This document shows positions 36,706-44,686 of a stretch of 64,000 nt of DNA, one piece after another. Where the stretch lies: NCBI RefSeq assembly GCF_000429445.1, contig NZ_KE386904.1:478272-542271 (forward strand), read 5' to 3'. The stretch's first letter is position 1. Each line of letters begins with the position of its first letter. The DNA comes from Algoriphagus terrigena DSM 22685. Its GTDB lineage: Bacteria > Bacteroidota > Bacteroidia > Cytophagales > Cyclobacteriaceae. The notes beneath the pieces were generated by a model that was given only the letters and a program-made list of their open reading frames with translations, was not told the origin of the DNA and made no database searches. The position numbers and the translations under genes are program-made.

Positions 36706-37521
36706 TTATGCCACATCGGCAAAAACCCGTTCCATTTTTCGAAAGTAAAACAAGCCAAAAACGAAGAACAACGTTGCTATAATAGCTCCTGGCAAAATCC
36801 ATTCCCAAGGCATGGGGCGGCTGAGAAACATGGCGCGAATGCCTTCAATTACTCCTACCATTGGATTTAGGGAATATAGAAATTGGTATTGCTCAGGAAC
36901 CGCTGTTGTACTGTAAACCACTGGTGCACCATATAAGAGGAGTTGAACTATAAAACCCAATGCATATTTCACATCCCGATATTGTACGGCCATTGCAGAA
37001 AGAATCATTCCTATTCCAAGGGAACAAGCCAAAAGTTGAATTAACAAGATTGGGAAAAAAATTACCTGCCAACCTGGTAGGACTTGGAAGTAAATCAAAA
37101 GGACTAGAAGCACCGCAAAGGAAATGATAAAGTCCAATAGCTTGGAAAAGATTGCTGCTAAGGGCAGGATTAGTCTGGGAAAATAGACTTTGGTGATCAT
37201 GCCTGCGTTAGCCACTAGGCTGTTAGCTGACTCGCTCAAAGTGCCCGAGAAATAATTCCACGGCCAAAGGGCCAGATACGAGAACAGGATATAAGGCATC
37301 CCATCGGATTCCACTTTGGCCAATCCGCCAAAGACAACGGTAAATACCAGGGTGGTAAATAGCGGCTGTATAATCGCCCATCCTACACCCAGGACAGATT
37401 GGGAATATCGGGCTTTGATTCCACGAACAGTCAGAAAGTATAAAAGATCTTTATACCTCCATAATTCTTTAAAATCAACAACTTTCCAGCCTTTAGAGGA
37501 CTCAATTATTGTTTTGTTCAC
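36706..37521 (-). CDS. wzm: Wzm-like polysaccharide ABC transporter permease
   Basis: 271-residue ABC-2 type membrane subunit with about six helices. It begins with a cytoplasmic segment, FKELWRYKDLLYFLTVRGIK, and ARYSQSVLGVGWAIIQPLF, the standard signature of Wzm/TagG/KpsM permeases. It would form the channel for lipid-linked polysaccharide with the Wzt ATPase. It overlaps the upstream glycosyltransferase-like gene by ATGA. Confidence 0.93.
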   Translation of the reverse strand: MNKTIIESSKGWKVVDFKELWRYKDLLYFLTVRGIKARYSQSVLGVGWAIIQPLFTTLVFTVVFGGLAKVESDGMPYILFSYLALWPWNYFSGTLSESANSLVANAGMITKVYFPRLILPLAAIFSKLLDFIISFAVLLVLLIYFQVLPGWQVIFFPILLIQLLACSLGIGMILSAMAVQYRDVKYALGFIVQLLLYGAPVVYSTTAVPEQYQFLYSLNPMVGVIEGIRAMFLSRPMPWEWILPGAIIATLFFVFGLFYFRKMERVFADVA

Positions 37522-38345
37522 TTGTATACTACCCTATATAATCTAGACTTAATTTTTTTAAATACCCTTAAATAATAATTTACTCTTGCAGAGATAACAG
37601 ATAAAAATGAGGGGTTAATTACTTCTTTTATAGAAAAAAAAACAGCAAATCTCTCATCTCTCTTTAACAAAACCTTACCAAAAAATCCAGTACTATAATT
37701 ATATTCATTAATAGTCATACACCACATTGGGACTTGGGTATTTATTTTATTTACTTGAGGGTCATTTTGAAATTCATGATGCATACGATGAAAAATAGTT
37801 TTTACGGGAATACCATCTTCAACTTTGGAAATTAAGCTCATAAAGGGGTTAAATTTATGGCTCACCTTTGCTGTAACACCTGAAAAAATATCATAAACAT
37901 ATCCGTTATTAAAATTTATCGGTAAGTAATCTGATCCTTTGAACTGGCTTTGAATTTCTTGCAAGAATTTTATATGTAACATATCATCGGTATCCAGACG
38001 AGTAGTGATTAGATAATCAAAATTTCTCTCGGCTATGTTAAAAATATCTTCTTCTAAAAATCGGAAAATAGCAAAGTCCAGAAATTTATGACTAATCAAA
38101 TGAAAATTAGGATAAGGATTAAAAAGACTCTCTAAGTCTATTCTTATTTCTTCAGGTGTTTCACTGTCAATGTAAAAGATCCATTGAAAATTCTTAGTGC
38201 TTTGGTTCGCCACTGAAGGAAAGCAATAATCTTTAAAAATTTTTATTCGCCCGATTAACCACTCTTCTGGATCATATCCATATTGAGGCATTTTCTTTTT
38301 GTAGAAAACATTCAAACGAGTGATAAGAAAGTGTTTGTATTCCAT
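37518..38345 (-). CDS. Putative rhamnosyltransferase-like protein
   Basis: 275-residue protein beginning YKHFLITRLNVFYKKKM and GRIKIFKDYCFPSVANQS, followed by FQWIFYIDSETPEEIR and YLITTRLDTDDMLHIKFL. The FYID and RLDTDD phrases match the family annotated as putative rhamnosyl transferase (PF11316-like, GT-A fold with an acidic metal site). Sugar specificity is only by family name. AT-rich like its neighbours; coupled to the Wzm gene and 3 bp after the acyltransferase gene. Confidence 0.78.
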   Translation of the reverse strand: MEYKHFLITRLNVFYKKKMPQYGYDPEEWLIGRIKIFKDYCFPSVANQSTKNFQWIFYIDSETPEEIRIDLESLFNPYPNFHLISHKFLDFAIFRFLEEDIFNIAERNFDYLITTRLDTDDMLHIKFLQEIQSQFKGSDYLPINFNNGYVYDIFSGVTAKVSHKFNPFMSLISKVEDGIPVKTIFHRMHHEFQNDPQVNKINTQVPMWCMTINEYNYSTGFFGKVLLKRDERFAVFFSIKEVINPSFLSVISARVNYYLRVFKKIKSRLYRVVYK

Positions 38346-38348
38346 ACT

Positions 38349-38960
38349 TCAGATAATAATTCTTCCCGGAACTTCCACTACCGTCACTCCATCAGGGACA
38401 TCTTGAGTTACCACTGACCCCGCCCCCACGATGGCCCTTTTTCCGATTTTTACTTCGGGAAGGATAGTGGCATTGGCTCCTATGGAGGAGAAATCCCCCA
38501 CTTGTGAAGCCCCGAGCAATACGGCCCTCGGCGTAATCTCGGCAAACTCACCGATGATCACATCGTGGTGGATTTGTGCGCCGGTATTGATGAGTGTTCC
38601 TCTTCCGATTTGTGTATTGGCAGCAATAAAACAGAGATTGAAGATGTCCGAATCTATATTTTTTGCAGAAGGAGAGTTTACTACGCCAACACCTTTGATT
38701 GCACGATGCTTTCCACCCAGTGCAAGAAACCTTTGGTAAAAGCTAAATCTGACCATTGGATTTCCGGTCCCCAAAATAAATTGGCTATCAGATTTGAAAT
38801 AAGCAGCAACTTCGGCATCTATGCTTAGAATTGGGTATTTATCCTGAAAGAACTTCGCCTCTGTGAATTCATCGAAAAACACCAGATTATCCGTCATCCC
38901 GTTTGCAATCAGTATATCGAGCAGTTCTAAAGCATGGCCTCCGGCACCGGCGACGATCAT
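38349..38960 (-). CDS. NeuD/PglD-like hexapeptide acyltransferase
   Basis: 203-residue sugar O/N-acyltransferase. The N-terminus is a small Rossmann-like domain (MIVAGAGGHALELLDILI), followed by a left-handed beta-helix of hexapeptide repeats (GRGTLINTGAQIHHDVIIGE, VLLGASQVGDFSSIGANATI and KIGKRAIVGAGSVVTQD), the usual NeuD/PglD layout. The histidine in QIHHDVIIG fits the catalytic position. It overlaps the aminotransferase by 4 bp, so it probably acylates the amino sugar that enzyme makes. Confidence 0.92.
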   Translation of the reverse strand: MIVAGAGGHALELLDILIANGMTDNLVFFDEFTEAKFFQDKYPILSIDAEVAAYFKSDSQFILGTGNPMVRFSFYQRFLALGGKHRAIKGVGVVNSPSAKNIDSDIFNLCFIAANTQIGRGTLINTGAQIHHDVIIGEFAEITPRAVLLGASQVGDFSSIGANATILPEVKIGKRAIVGAGSVVTQDVPDGVTVVEVPGRIII

Positions 38961-40042
38961 TTTGGGCTATTATTTTGAACCCGCAACAACAATCTGGCAA
39001 TCATCCGCTGCTCTTCCTGGCTTAGGGTATGATACAAGGGGAGGCAGAGAATTCTTTCAGAAATGTGATCAGAAACCGGACAATTCCCGGTGGTATAGTC
39101 CAAGGAATTCAGCCCCGGGAAAAAGTATCTCCGTGAACCTATGCCATTGTCATCCAAGATCGTCATGCTTGCTTTCAGCTGCTCTACGGTGGAGAATAGA
39201 ACCGGAAAATAGGCGTAATTGTAAGATTCAATTTCATTTAGGTCAGGGAATACTACCTTCAATCCGGATAGAAGTTTCCTGTAAATGCTTGCCTGCTCCT
39301 TTTTCTTGGTTTGGATTGACTCTAAATGAGGAAATAGGGAAAGCCCCATTGCCGCGTGGAATTCAGAGTTTTTGGCGTTAATCCCTATCCCGTTGAACCG
39401 CTCAAATCCATCGTGTCCAAAGTTTCTCAGGTAGGCCATTCGCTTGAGCAGTTCTGGGTCCTTGGTAAATACCCCCCCTCCTTCTATGGTATGGAAAATC
39501 TTGGTAGCATGGAAGCTGCACGTTGAGATGTCCCCGTAGTCAAAGATGGACTTTCCGTCTATTTTCACTCCAAAGGAATGAGCCCCGTCATAGATCACCT
39601 TTAAGCCATGTTTATTGGCAATCTGTTGGATTTTCTCCACCTCGCATGGGATTCCATAGACATGGGTGGCGAGGATAGCGCAGGTTCGATCAGTAATCGC
39701 AGCCTCAATCAGATTGGGATCGATGGTTAGTTTGTCAGTAAGTATATCCACAAATACGGGCTGACATCCCTCCCAGATGATGCTAGTTGTGGTGGCCACG
39801 TAAGAGAAGGGAGTGGTGATAATCTCTCCGCTGAGCTTAAGGGCCTTGATTGCCAGTTGTAGCGCAATGGTGCCGTTGGAGACATAGAGCATGTGCTTTA
39901 CGCCCAGATAATCCTTGAGACGGAGTTCCAGTTCATTGACCAGCGGCCCATTGTTGGTCAGCCAGGTGCGTTCCCAGATACCATCCAGATAGCGCTCATA
40001 GTCCTCCCGGGGAGGCAGAAAAGGTTTGGTTACGGGGATCAT
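38957..40042 (-). CDS. DegT/DnrJ/EryC1/StrS-family sugar aminotransferase
   Basis: 361-residue PLP enzyme that aminates a nucleotide-linked keto sugar. The ATG at 40042 (MIPVTKPFLPPREDYERYL) is preferred; longer frames run into the upstream gene. The PLP lysine lies in CSFHATKIFHTIEGG near residue 176, and the aspartate of VIYDGAHSFG binds the cofactor. The FHATK..HTIEGG form is that of VioA/FdtB-type enzymes acting on dTDP-4- or 3-keto-6-deoxyhexoses. With the acyltransferase next door, an N-acylated amino-dideoxy sugar is a good inference. No dTDP-glucose synthesis genes are in the window. Confidence 0.92.
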   Translation of the reverse strand: MIPVTKPFLPPREDYERYLDGIWERTWLTNNGPLVNELELRLKDYLGVKHMLYVSNGTIALQLAIKALKLSGEIITTPFSYVATTTSIIWEGCQPVFVDILTDKLTIDPNLIEAAITDRTCAILATHVYGIPCEVEKIQQIANKHGLKVIYDGAHSFGVKIDGKSIFDYGDISTCSFHATKIFHTIEGGGVFTKDPELLKRMAYLRNFGHDGFERFNGIGINAKNSEFHAAMGLSLFPHLESIQTKKKEQASIYRKLLSGLKVVFPDLNEIESYNYAYFPVLFSTVEQLKASMTILDDNGIGSRRYFFPGLNSLDYTTGNCPVSDHISERILCLPLYHTLSQEEQRMIARLLLRVQNNSPK

Positions 40043-40053
40043 GCTATCAGAAT

Positions 40054-41487
40054 TCAATTGGTCAACACCTTCATGTATCTTTTCTTCCTCCAGTAGATCC
40101 AATAGGCTGCGCCCCCTACCGCTCCCGAGATCAGGAAGTAGCTGAGCAGGGAGGTATATTCGGGAAGGTGGATAGCCCATACTTGGACTGCCCAGGTATT
40201 GAGGAAAAGCGTATCTCCTTCTGCCAGAAAGGCCGCAAGCGCATCTGAATTAAGCGGAAGCCAGCATAGGGAAAGTACCAGGGCCAGGCCTCCACAGACA
40301 ATCAGTTCTTTGTCAGCCCAGCGGTATCTTTTGAGCGTCTTGATCAGCACTACCCCCCAGATCGGGATCCAGGCTGCCATAGCAGGAGCCTTGAAGAAAG
40401 GCAGGAACAGCACTCCCAACAAAAAGATCAGGACGACAGCCCCACCCAGATTGCCTGCTTCCTGCAGGAACCTTCTGATATATACCAGAGTGAACACCAC
40501 AATGATCCCCCAGTGCAGGGCGGTGCTCAGGACAAAGTCAAGTGGGAAACGAAACGCGCCAGTGCCCGCCTCGGTGAGAAAGCGGAGGATCCCCAGCGAG
40601 TCGTTGTTGCCGGACAGCATCACCAAGATCAGCAAGATCCCGGTAAAGCCCATGATGCCCTTGCTGAGTCTGGAGGACCGGGTTTGTTTCTTTACCTGAC
40701 GTAGCGCCAAGTCCCAGTTGATGGGATTGTTGACTGCCACGTAGATGATCAGACAAGGCAGGGCAAGCAAGGCAAGCCCGTGAAACAGCTGGTCCGGTAT
40801 GGAAAGCTCAGCCCATCCCCACACTACCCATCCCAAAAGGGCCAGGATCACCACCGAAAAAAAGGAGACCTGCACGGGAACGACTGACTTGGGCCTTTCC
40901 CCTTCATACAGGGGGAGCTTGTCACCCGGCAAAAAGAGCATCAGCAGCCCCGAAAGCAAGAGCAAAGGCGATACAAAGGTGCCCAATATGGACACCATGG
41001 CCAGCTTGAACTTCTCGTAGCGGAGGTAATAATTCATCTGCCCCATTCCCAGCGCAAAGGCCATCAGGTCCGGGGAAAAAGGGTGGTACCAGACGGACTT
41101 GAGCCAGGCAAAATTGAGGAAGAAGAGGATAAATCCCAGAGTGGCCGGCGCGATCTTGAGCCTCAGTTTCTTGGTGATCCTCACATACCAATACACCGCA
41201 ATACCCAGGTAGACCACCTGCCAGATAAGCATACCATTGCCCAGCCCTTCATTGTCCTTGACGATGTGAAAGGCCGAAAACGACAGGTTGAGCAGGGCAA
41301 AGGGAAGGATGCGGGTGAGCTGGACGAGGTTGTAGCTGGAGGTCTCAATATCGTCCAGAAAGAACCGGCCTACGTCCCTATAAAACACGCCGTCACCGTA
41401 GGCACCTTCGTTGACGGGGATTCTCTCGCCGTTTATCTGGAGGTAGACCACCAGTCCCAGAAGGGCGATTAATGCAAATATTCTCAA
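40054..41487 (-). CDS. Polytopic membrane protein of unknown function
   Basis: 477-residue protein with about twelve hydrophobic helices and a first periplasmic loop NEGAYGDGVFYRDVGRFFLD. The loop acidic residues after the first helix, and WLKSVWYHPFSPDLMAFALG further on, are reminiscent of GT-C type enzymes, but I cannot place it in a family. It starts with TTG at 41487 and is the first gene of the polysaccharide locus on this strand, 12 bp before the aminotransferase. GT-C transferase is a guess. Confidence 0.75.
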   Translation of the reverse strand: MRIFALIALLGLVVYLQINGERIPVNEGAYGDGVFYRDVGRFFLDDIETSSYNLVQLTRILPFALLNLSFSAFHIVKDNEGLGNGMLIWQVVYLGIAVYWYVRITKKLRLKIAPATLGFILFFLNFAWLKSVWYHPFSPDLMAFALGMGQMNYYLRYEKFKLAMVSILGTFVSPLLLLSGLLMLFLPGDKLPLYEGERPKSVVPVQVSFFSVVILALLGWVVWGWAELSIPDQLFHGLALLALPCLIIYVAVNNPINWDLALRQVKKQTRSSRLSKGIMGFTGILLILVMLSGNNDSLGILRFLTEAGTGAFRFPLDFVLSTALHWGIIVVFTLVYIRRFLQEAGNLGGAVVLIFLLGVLFLPFFKAPAMAAWIPIWGVVLIKTLKRYRWADKELIVCGGLALVLSLCWLPLNSDALAAFLAEGDTLFLNTWAVQVWAIHLPEYTSLLSYFLISGAVGGAAYWIYWRKKRYMKVLTN

Positions 41488-42300
41488 GGTGTCAGGAGGC
41501 GGGGTTCAGTTTGCAGTTGGCAGTGTCCAGTGTGCAGTATTCAGTCGGCAGTGTGCAGTGTTCAGTGTGCAGTGTGCAGTTGGCAGTGTTCAGTTGGCAG
41601 TTGGCAAATGGCAGCAGTAGTTTTAAGACAGTCAAATCGTGTCAGTCCGAGCGGAGTCGAGGACGAACTTCCCAACTCTCGTTGGTCAGGTGCTCAGTGT
41701 GACAAGAGTCGAAGCCTTGTACTTGAATTGAGATAGGAAACTTGTCCTTCGAACTTCCCAACTCTCGTTGGTCAGGTGCTCAGTGTGACGGGAGTCGAAG
41801 CCGTTTTGAGCGAGCAGTGAGCAGTTTGCAGTGAGCAGTGTGTCAGGCTGACACTTCGACTTCGCTCAGTGTGACAGGAGTCGAAGCCGTTTCAAGTGGG
41901 CAGCGTCCAGTGTTCAGTTGGCAGTGTTCAGTTTGCAGTAGGCAGTCGGCAAATGGCAAATGGCAGCAGCAGTTTTAAGACAGTCAAATCGTGTCAGGCT
42001 GACACTTCGAACTTCACAACTCTCGTTAGTCAGGTGCTCAGTGTGACAGGAGCCGTTTCAAGTGGGCAGTGTCTAGTTGGCTGTTGGCAGTAGGCAGCGT
42101 GTCAGGCTGACACTTCGACTTCGCTCAGTGTGACAGGAGTCGAAGCCGTATGCAGTGTCCAGTGTTAGTCCGACACTTCGAACTTCCCAACTCGCGTTGG
42201 TCAGGTGCTCAGCACAAGAGTTGTAAGGGCGTCGGAACCGCGACTGCCTACTGATTACTGAGAACAACTTACTGCCCACGGCTTCGCCCTTTCGGTCCCA
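41488..42300. repeat. Mixed repeat block upstream of the polysaccharide locus
   Basis: No gene. Alternating CAGTGTTCAGTGTGCAGT-type runs and TTCGACT/AGTCGAAG units (for example CTCAGTGTGACAGGAGTCGA and CCCAACTCTCGTTGGTCAGG). The promoter of the polysaccharide operon must lie in or before this block, but no -7 box is evident. Confidence 0.8.
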
Positions 42301-42375
42301 GTGAGTGACGGGAACTTGCGGGATGAATGGGTGACCCTGGGCGATTGCTTCTCAGCTGAGGCGGACTGCAATGAC

Positions 42376-42400
42376 GACTGAGTAATAAAATTACTCGGTC
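42376..42400. other. Hairpin
   Basis: Arms GACTGAGTAAT and ATTACTCGGTC pair over 11 bp with one T-G wobble around a 3-nt loop (AAA). There is no T-run on either strand, so it is not a typical terminator. Confidence 0.55.
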
Positions 42401-42570
42401 ATCTGGGATTTGCAAGATACCGGGGGGTACTTTTGAAGGGGAATCGCCTCAAGTACTGGTTTACAGGCCAAAAGGCAAAGGAAAAAGGGTAAAAAAAACG
42501 GGCGAGGTCACTGCTTTGGAAGTGAATAGGTTTAGCTGCGTGGTATGTCATTCGAACCTCTTTTGCAGTT

Positions 42571-42660
42571 CCGGCCGAGAAGCAGGACGACGGACACGTT
42601 GTCGGCGTGCGTAAAAGCTCCGTAGGAGCGGAATATTTGTAGCCTGGTGTTTCATGGTTC
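42571..42660. repeat. REP-like element with GCTCCGTAGGAGC palindrome
   Basis: GAGAAGCAGGACGACGGACA, CGTTGTCGGCGTGCGTAAAA, GCTCCGTAGGAGCGGAATAT and TTGTAGCCTGG follow one another. The same series, with scattered changes, is at 54714-54808 and partly at 55445-55500. The centre GCTCC-GTA-GGAGC is a palindrome. Confidence 0.7.
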
Positions 42661-42708
42661 GACAAGCTGACCAACCGACCCCAGGTAATTGTAGGTATCC
42701 GTGATCCA

Positions 42709-42770
42709 CCTCGGCGCAGAGATATCGCAAGGATAGGGATGCTGGTGCCGAGGAACGGAGATGTTGATTA
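42709..42770. repeat. CCTCGGCGCAG stem-loop element, copy 1
   Basis: Begins CCTCGGCGCAGAGATATCGC and ends TGCCGAGGAACGGAGATG; CCTCGGC and GCCGAGG pair. The interior differs from the other three copies. Confidence 0.7.
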
Positions 42771-42892
42771 TGGAGACATAGAAAGTTCGGAGCAGGATAA
42801 AGTCTGGATAAGGCCCTGGGAACCCCCACCGTTTATTTCCTTATGTTCTTTTTTCTTGATGAAAAGAACGAAAAAATTAAGACGCAACCTGC

Positions 42893-42951
42893 CCTGCAAG
42901 CTGGCCCATCGCTAAATCAGTTCACTGAACTGATTCTTAACGCTCAGTCCT
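42893..42951 (+). repeat. Variable-stem hairpin element, copy A
   Basis: CCTGCAAGCTGGCCCATCGC, then arms AATCAGTTCA (42915-42924) and TGAACTGATT (42926-42935), then CTTAACGCTCAGTCCT. Flanks resemble copies B and C; stem bases are unrelated. Confidence 0.75.
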
Positions 42952-43139
42952 AGCCGCACGAGGCCGAACGCCGGCCCGCTTTTGCGTCGGCCCCCGCGCC
43001 TATCCTAACCATGATTTGTATCCGCCAAAGGCCCTGATTTGATGTCACGACCCAGAATGGGTCAAACCTCTCAATAGCCGTGGGTGAGGCCTGAGGTACG
43101 AAGGCCGTAACCCACGGTAAAATGGATCAGATGTTTTGA

Positions 43140-43192
43140 CCTCGGCGCAGAAATCCGGTGGGTAAGAGGATCTCGCTGCCGAGGGACGGAGA
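43140..43192. repeat. CCTCGGCGCAG stem-loop element, copy 2
   Basis: Begins CCTCGGCGCAGAAATCCGGT and ends GCCGAGGGACGGAGA. Same pairing ends as copy 1, different interior. Confidence 0.7.
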
Positions 43193-43213
43193 AGATGGTT
43201 GTTGCACACCTCC

Positions 43214-43273
43214 CCTGCAGCCTGGCCCCTTCGCTAAATCTTTCCACAGGAAAGATTTTTAACGCTTGGTCCT
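43214..43273 (+). repeat. Variable-stem hairpin element, copy B
   Basis: CCTGCAGCCTGGCCCCTTCG, arms AAATCTTTCC (43236-43245) and GGAAAGATTT (43249-43258) around ACA, then TTAACGCTTGGTCCT. Immediately followed by copy C. Confidence 0.8.
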
Positions 43274-43332
43274 CCTGCAGCCTGGCCCAAACCTAAAACA
43301 GCCCACCGGGCTGTTTCTTGACGGTTTGTCCT
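43274..43332 (+). repeat. Variable-stem hairpin element, copy C
   Basis: CCTGCAGCCTGGCCCAAACC, arms AAACAGCCC (43296-43304) and GGGCTGTTT (43308-43316) around ACC, then CTTGACGGTTTGTCCT. Tandem with copy B. Confidence 0.8.
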
Positions 43333-43456
43333 CCCTAGCCCACGGCGGGCAGGCGCAATGACGATCGGATTGAAGATCCATGATAGATTGGTCAACAAGT
43401 AGTTCGACATTCCCAATGTCGAATAACCCGGCCAGTTGCCACGTTTTCATCCCAAA

Positions 43457-43488
43457 AAAACCCGGGCAAGACCTCCTGCCCGGGTTTT
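43457..43488 (-). terminator. Terminator of the DUF6266/DUF5675 operon
   Basis: Arms AAAACCCGGGCA and TGCCCGGGTTTT (12 bp, 8-nt loop). On the minus strand it is followed by a run of seven T residues. It lies about 110 bp beyond the stop of the 83-residue holin-like gene. Confidence 0.85.
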
Positions 43489-43600
43489 AACTTCGATTGA
43501 TTCAATATTTACCGTTACCCCTCGACTTCCCGACTCACGTCGGTCAGGTGCTCGGGGTGACAAATCACCGATTGAACTTGATAATCGAGTGGATCAGGAT

Positions 43601-43852
43601 TTACTTCACTGCCTGTAGCAGCTTTTCCTCCAGCCTGCTTTCATCGACGGTCAGCTGGCAGATGCTGACCAGGATGGTGCCCGCTGTCACTGCATGGCCT
43701 GCATAGGCCAGGAGGATTTCGGGTACTTCTCCCGGTGCAGTCAGCATTGCCGTGCCGATAGCTGCGATCAGCAGTCCGGCCTTCTTCAGCAACTGGAAGA
43801 AAGGAGGGGTTGGGGCCAGGGCCCGGTTTTTTACTTCTGAGAGTATGTTCAT
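43601..43852 (-). CDS. Small holin-like membrane protein
   Basis: 83-residue protein. After a basic, proline-containing N-terminus (NRALAPTPPFFQLLKKAG) come two hydrophobic segments (about 24-41 and 48-66) separated by a short PGEVPEILLAY turn, and an acidic C-terminus containing QLTVDESRLEEKLLQ. Small proteins with this APTPxFFxxL..hydrophobic..QLTVD layout occur beside lysis genes in Bacteroidota prophages, so holin-like is a reasonable description, but no experimental role is known to me. It is the last gene of a four-gene minus-strand unit. Confidence 0.72.
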   Translation of the reverse strand: MNILSEVKNRALAPTPPFFQLLKKAGLLIAAIGTAMLTAPGEVPEILLAYAGHAVTAGTILVSICQLTVDESRLEEKLLQAVK

Positions 43853-44055
43853 AGTGAATTTGTTAAGTGTTATGCCTCGACTGCGCTCGGCAACCGAGGT
43901 TAAGAGTTAAGAGACTAGAGTCAAGAGCCAAGAATCGAGACTCTGTCATGCTGACACTTCGACTTCGCTCAGTGTGACAGGAGTCGAAGCAAAGAGACGA
44001 GAATCAAGAAACAGGATTCGAGAGACCATAGACCCTAGTCGGGATATCAATTACC
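43853..44055. repeat. Short spacer with one TTCGACT/AGTCGAAG unit
   Basis: The gap between the two small membrane-protein genes carries AAGAGTTAAGAGACTAGAGT-type text and a single repeat unit near 43945-43990 (CACTTCGACTTCGCTCAGTG, GACAGGAGTCGAAGC). A repeat has therefore entered an otherwise compact operon. Confidence 0.6.
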
Positions 44056-44280
44056 CTATTGGGTGCGCTTGCTTTTGAGTTGGCCGCGGTATTTCTCCAA
44101 CAGGGACTTGATCACCACCTGCTCGGATTCGAGCCGGATCACGGACTCCTTGAGCCGGGACAGTTCGGTGCTCATCCGCCTAAAATCCTCAATCAGGAGC
44201 TTTAGAAAGTAGGCAATCACCGAGAGCAGCAGGGACACCAGTGCCCCCAGGATGCTCAGGAATAGGACGGTTGCCGACAC
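44056..44280 (-). CDS. Small membrane-anchored coiled-coil protein
   Basis: 74-residue protein starting with GTG. One N-terminal TM helix (about 4-27, FLSILGALVSLLLSVIAYFL) is followed by a charged helix with heptad spacing (RMSTELSRLKESVIRLESEQ) and a basic tail. It overlaps the DUF5675-like gene by 25 bp. The layout resembles XhlA-like or spanin-like phage accessory proteins, but I see no diagnostic motif; function unknown. Confidence 0.65.
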   Translation of the reverse strand: MSATVLFLSILGALVSLLLSVIAYFLKLLIEDFRRMSTELSRLKESVIRLESEQVVIKSLLEKYRGQLKSKRTQ

Positions 44281-44684
44281 GATTCCAGGACGTAAGGAAT
44301 GCCCACTGACACCACCTGCAGCTCGATCACCTCTCCCCGCTCCCAGACCGATGACAGTTCGTCCAACAGCTTCAGGAAAGCCAGGCGGGTAAAGAGCGGC
44401 GTGCCGTCGGCACGGTAAGCCGTCACCGGGCAGAGTTCCTCCTTTTCAGGAGAATGGTCCGGCGGCCGGGATCGGATCCAGCCCCTTTCCCCTACCCGTA
44501 TCCTCCAGCCCTCCTCCTCAGTGTGCACCGGTTCCAGTTCGTACACTCCCTCTTCCAGACAATGGACATCGGGATCGTAGCAGGACTTCGGAGCCTCCCG
44601 GATGAAGCAGAGCTGTCGGTTGCCGAGGAAGAGCCTCCCCGGAGTGCCCCGGGGAGTGTATCTCCGCTTTAGCAGCAGGCGCAT
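44256..44684 (-). CDS. DUF5675-like protein
   Basis: 142-residue soluble protein. The start MRLLLKRRYTPRGTPGRLFL followed by LCFIREAPKSCYDPDVHCLE and EGVYELEP matches the DUF5675 pattern as I remember it (LxLxRxYxPxGTxGxLF...CxEL/REAP...CIPEGxYxL). That family is common next to phage endolysin or tail genes in Bacteroidota and has no established activity. It lies 2 bp after the DUF6266-like gene at 44687 and overlaps the small membrane protein gene after it. Confidence 0.75.
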   Translation of the reverse strand: MRLLLKRRYTPRGTPGRLFLGNRQLCFIREAPKSCYDPDVHCLEEGVYELEPVHTEEEGWRIRVGERGWIRSRPPDHSPEKEELCPVTAYRADGTPLFTRLAFLKLLDELSSVWERGEVIELQVVSVGIPYVLESCRQPSYS

Positions 44685-44686
44685 GC

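Larger units (their letters stand above)
42301..43600. other. Repeat-rich, gene-poor island
   Basis: 1.3 kb without a convincing gene. It contains a hairpin at 42376-42400, a REP-like element around 42571-42660, two CCTCGGCGCAG stem-loops, three variable-stem hairpin elements and two more palindromes (GACCCA-GAA-TGGGTC at 43049-43063; CCGTGGGT / ACCCACGG at 43078-43117). Open frames crossing it, such as those at 42399-42829, are repeat-derived: the same residues appear from the repeat at 54.6-54.8 kb. Confidence 0.75.

Noticed and set aside
42399..42829. Two overlapping minus-strand frames of about 90 residues
   Set aside because: Their residues are translations of the REP-like element; the same peptide phrases appear from the repeat at 54.6-54.85 kb.
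42840..43130. GC-rich palindromic region considered for a tRNA or other structured RNA gene
   Set aside because: The palindromes are short separate repeat units; no cloverleaf, T-loop GTTCGA box or CCA end could be found.
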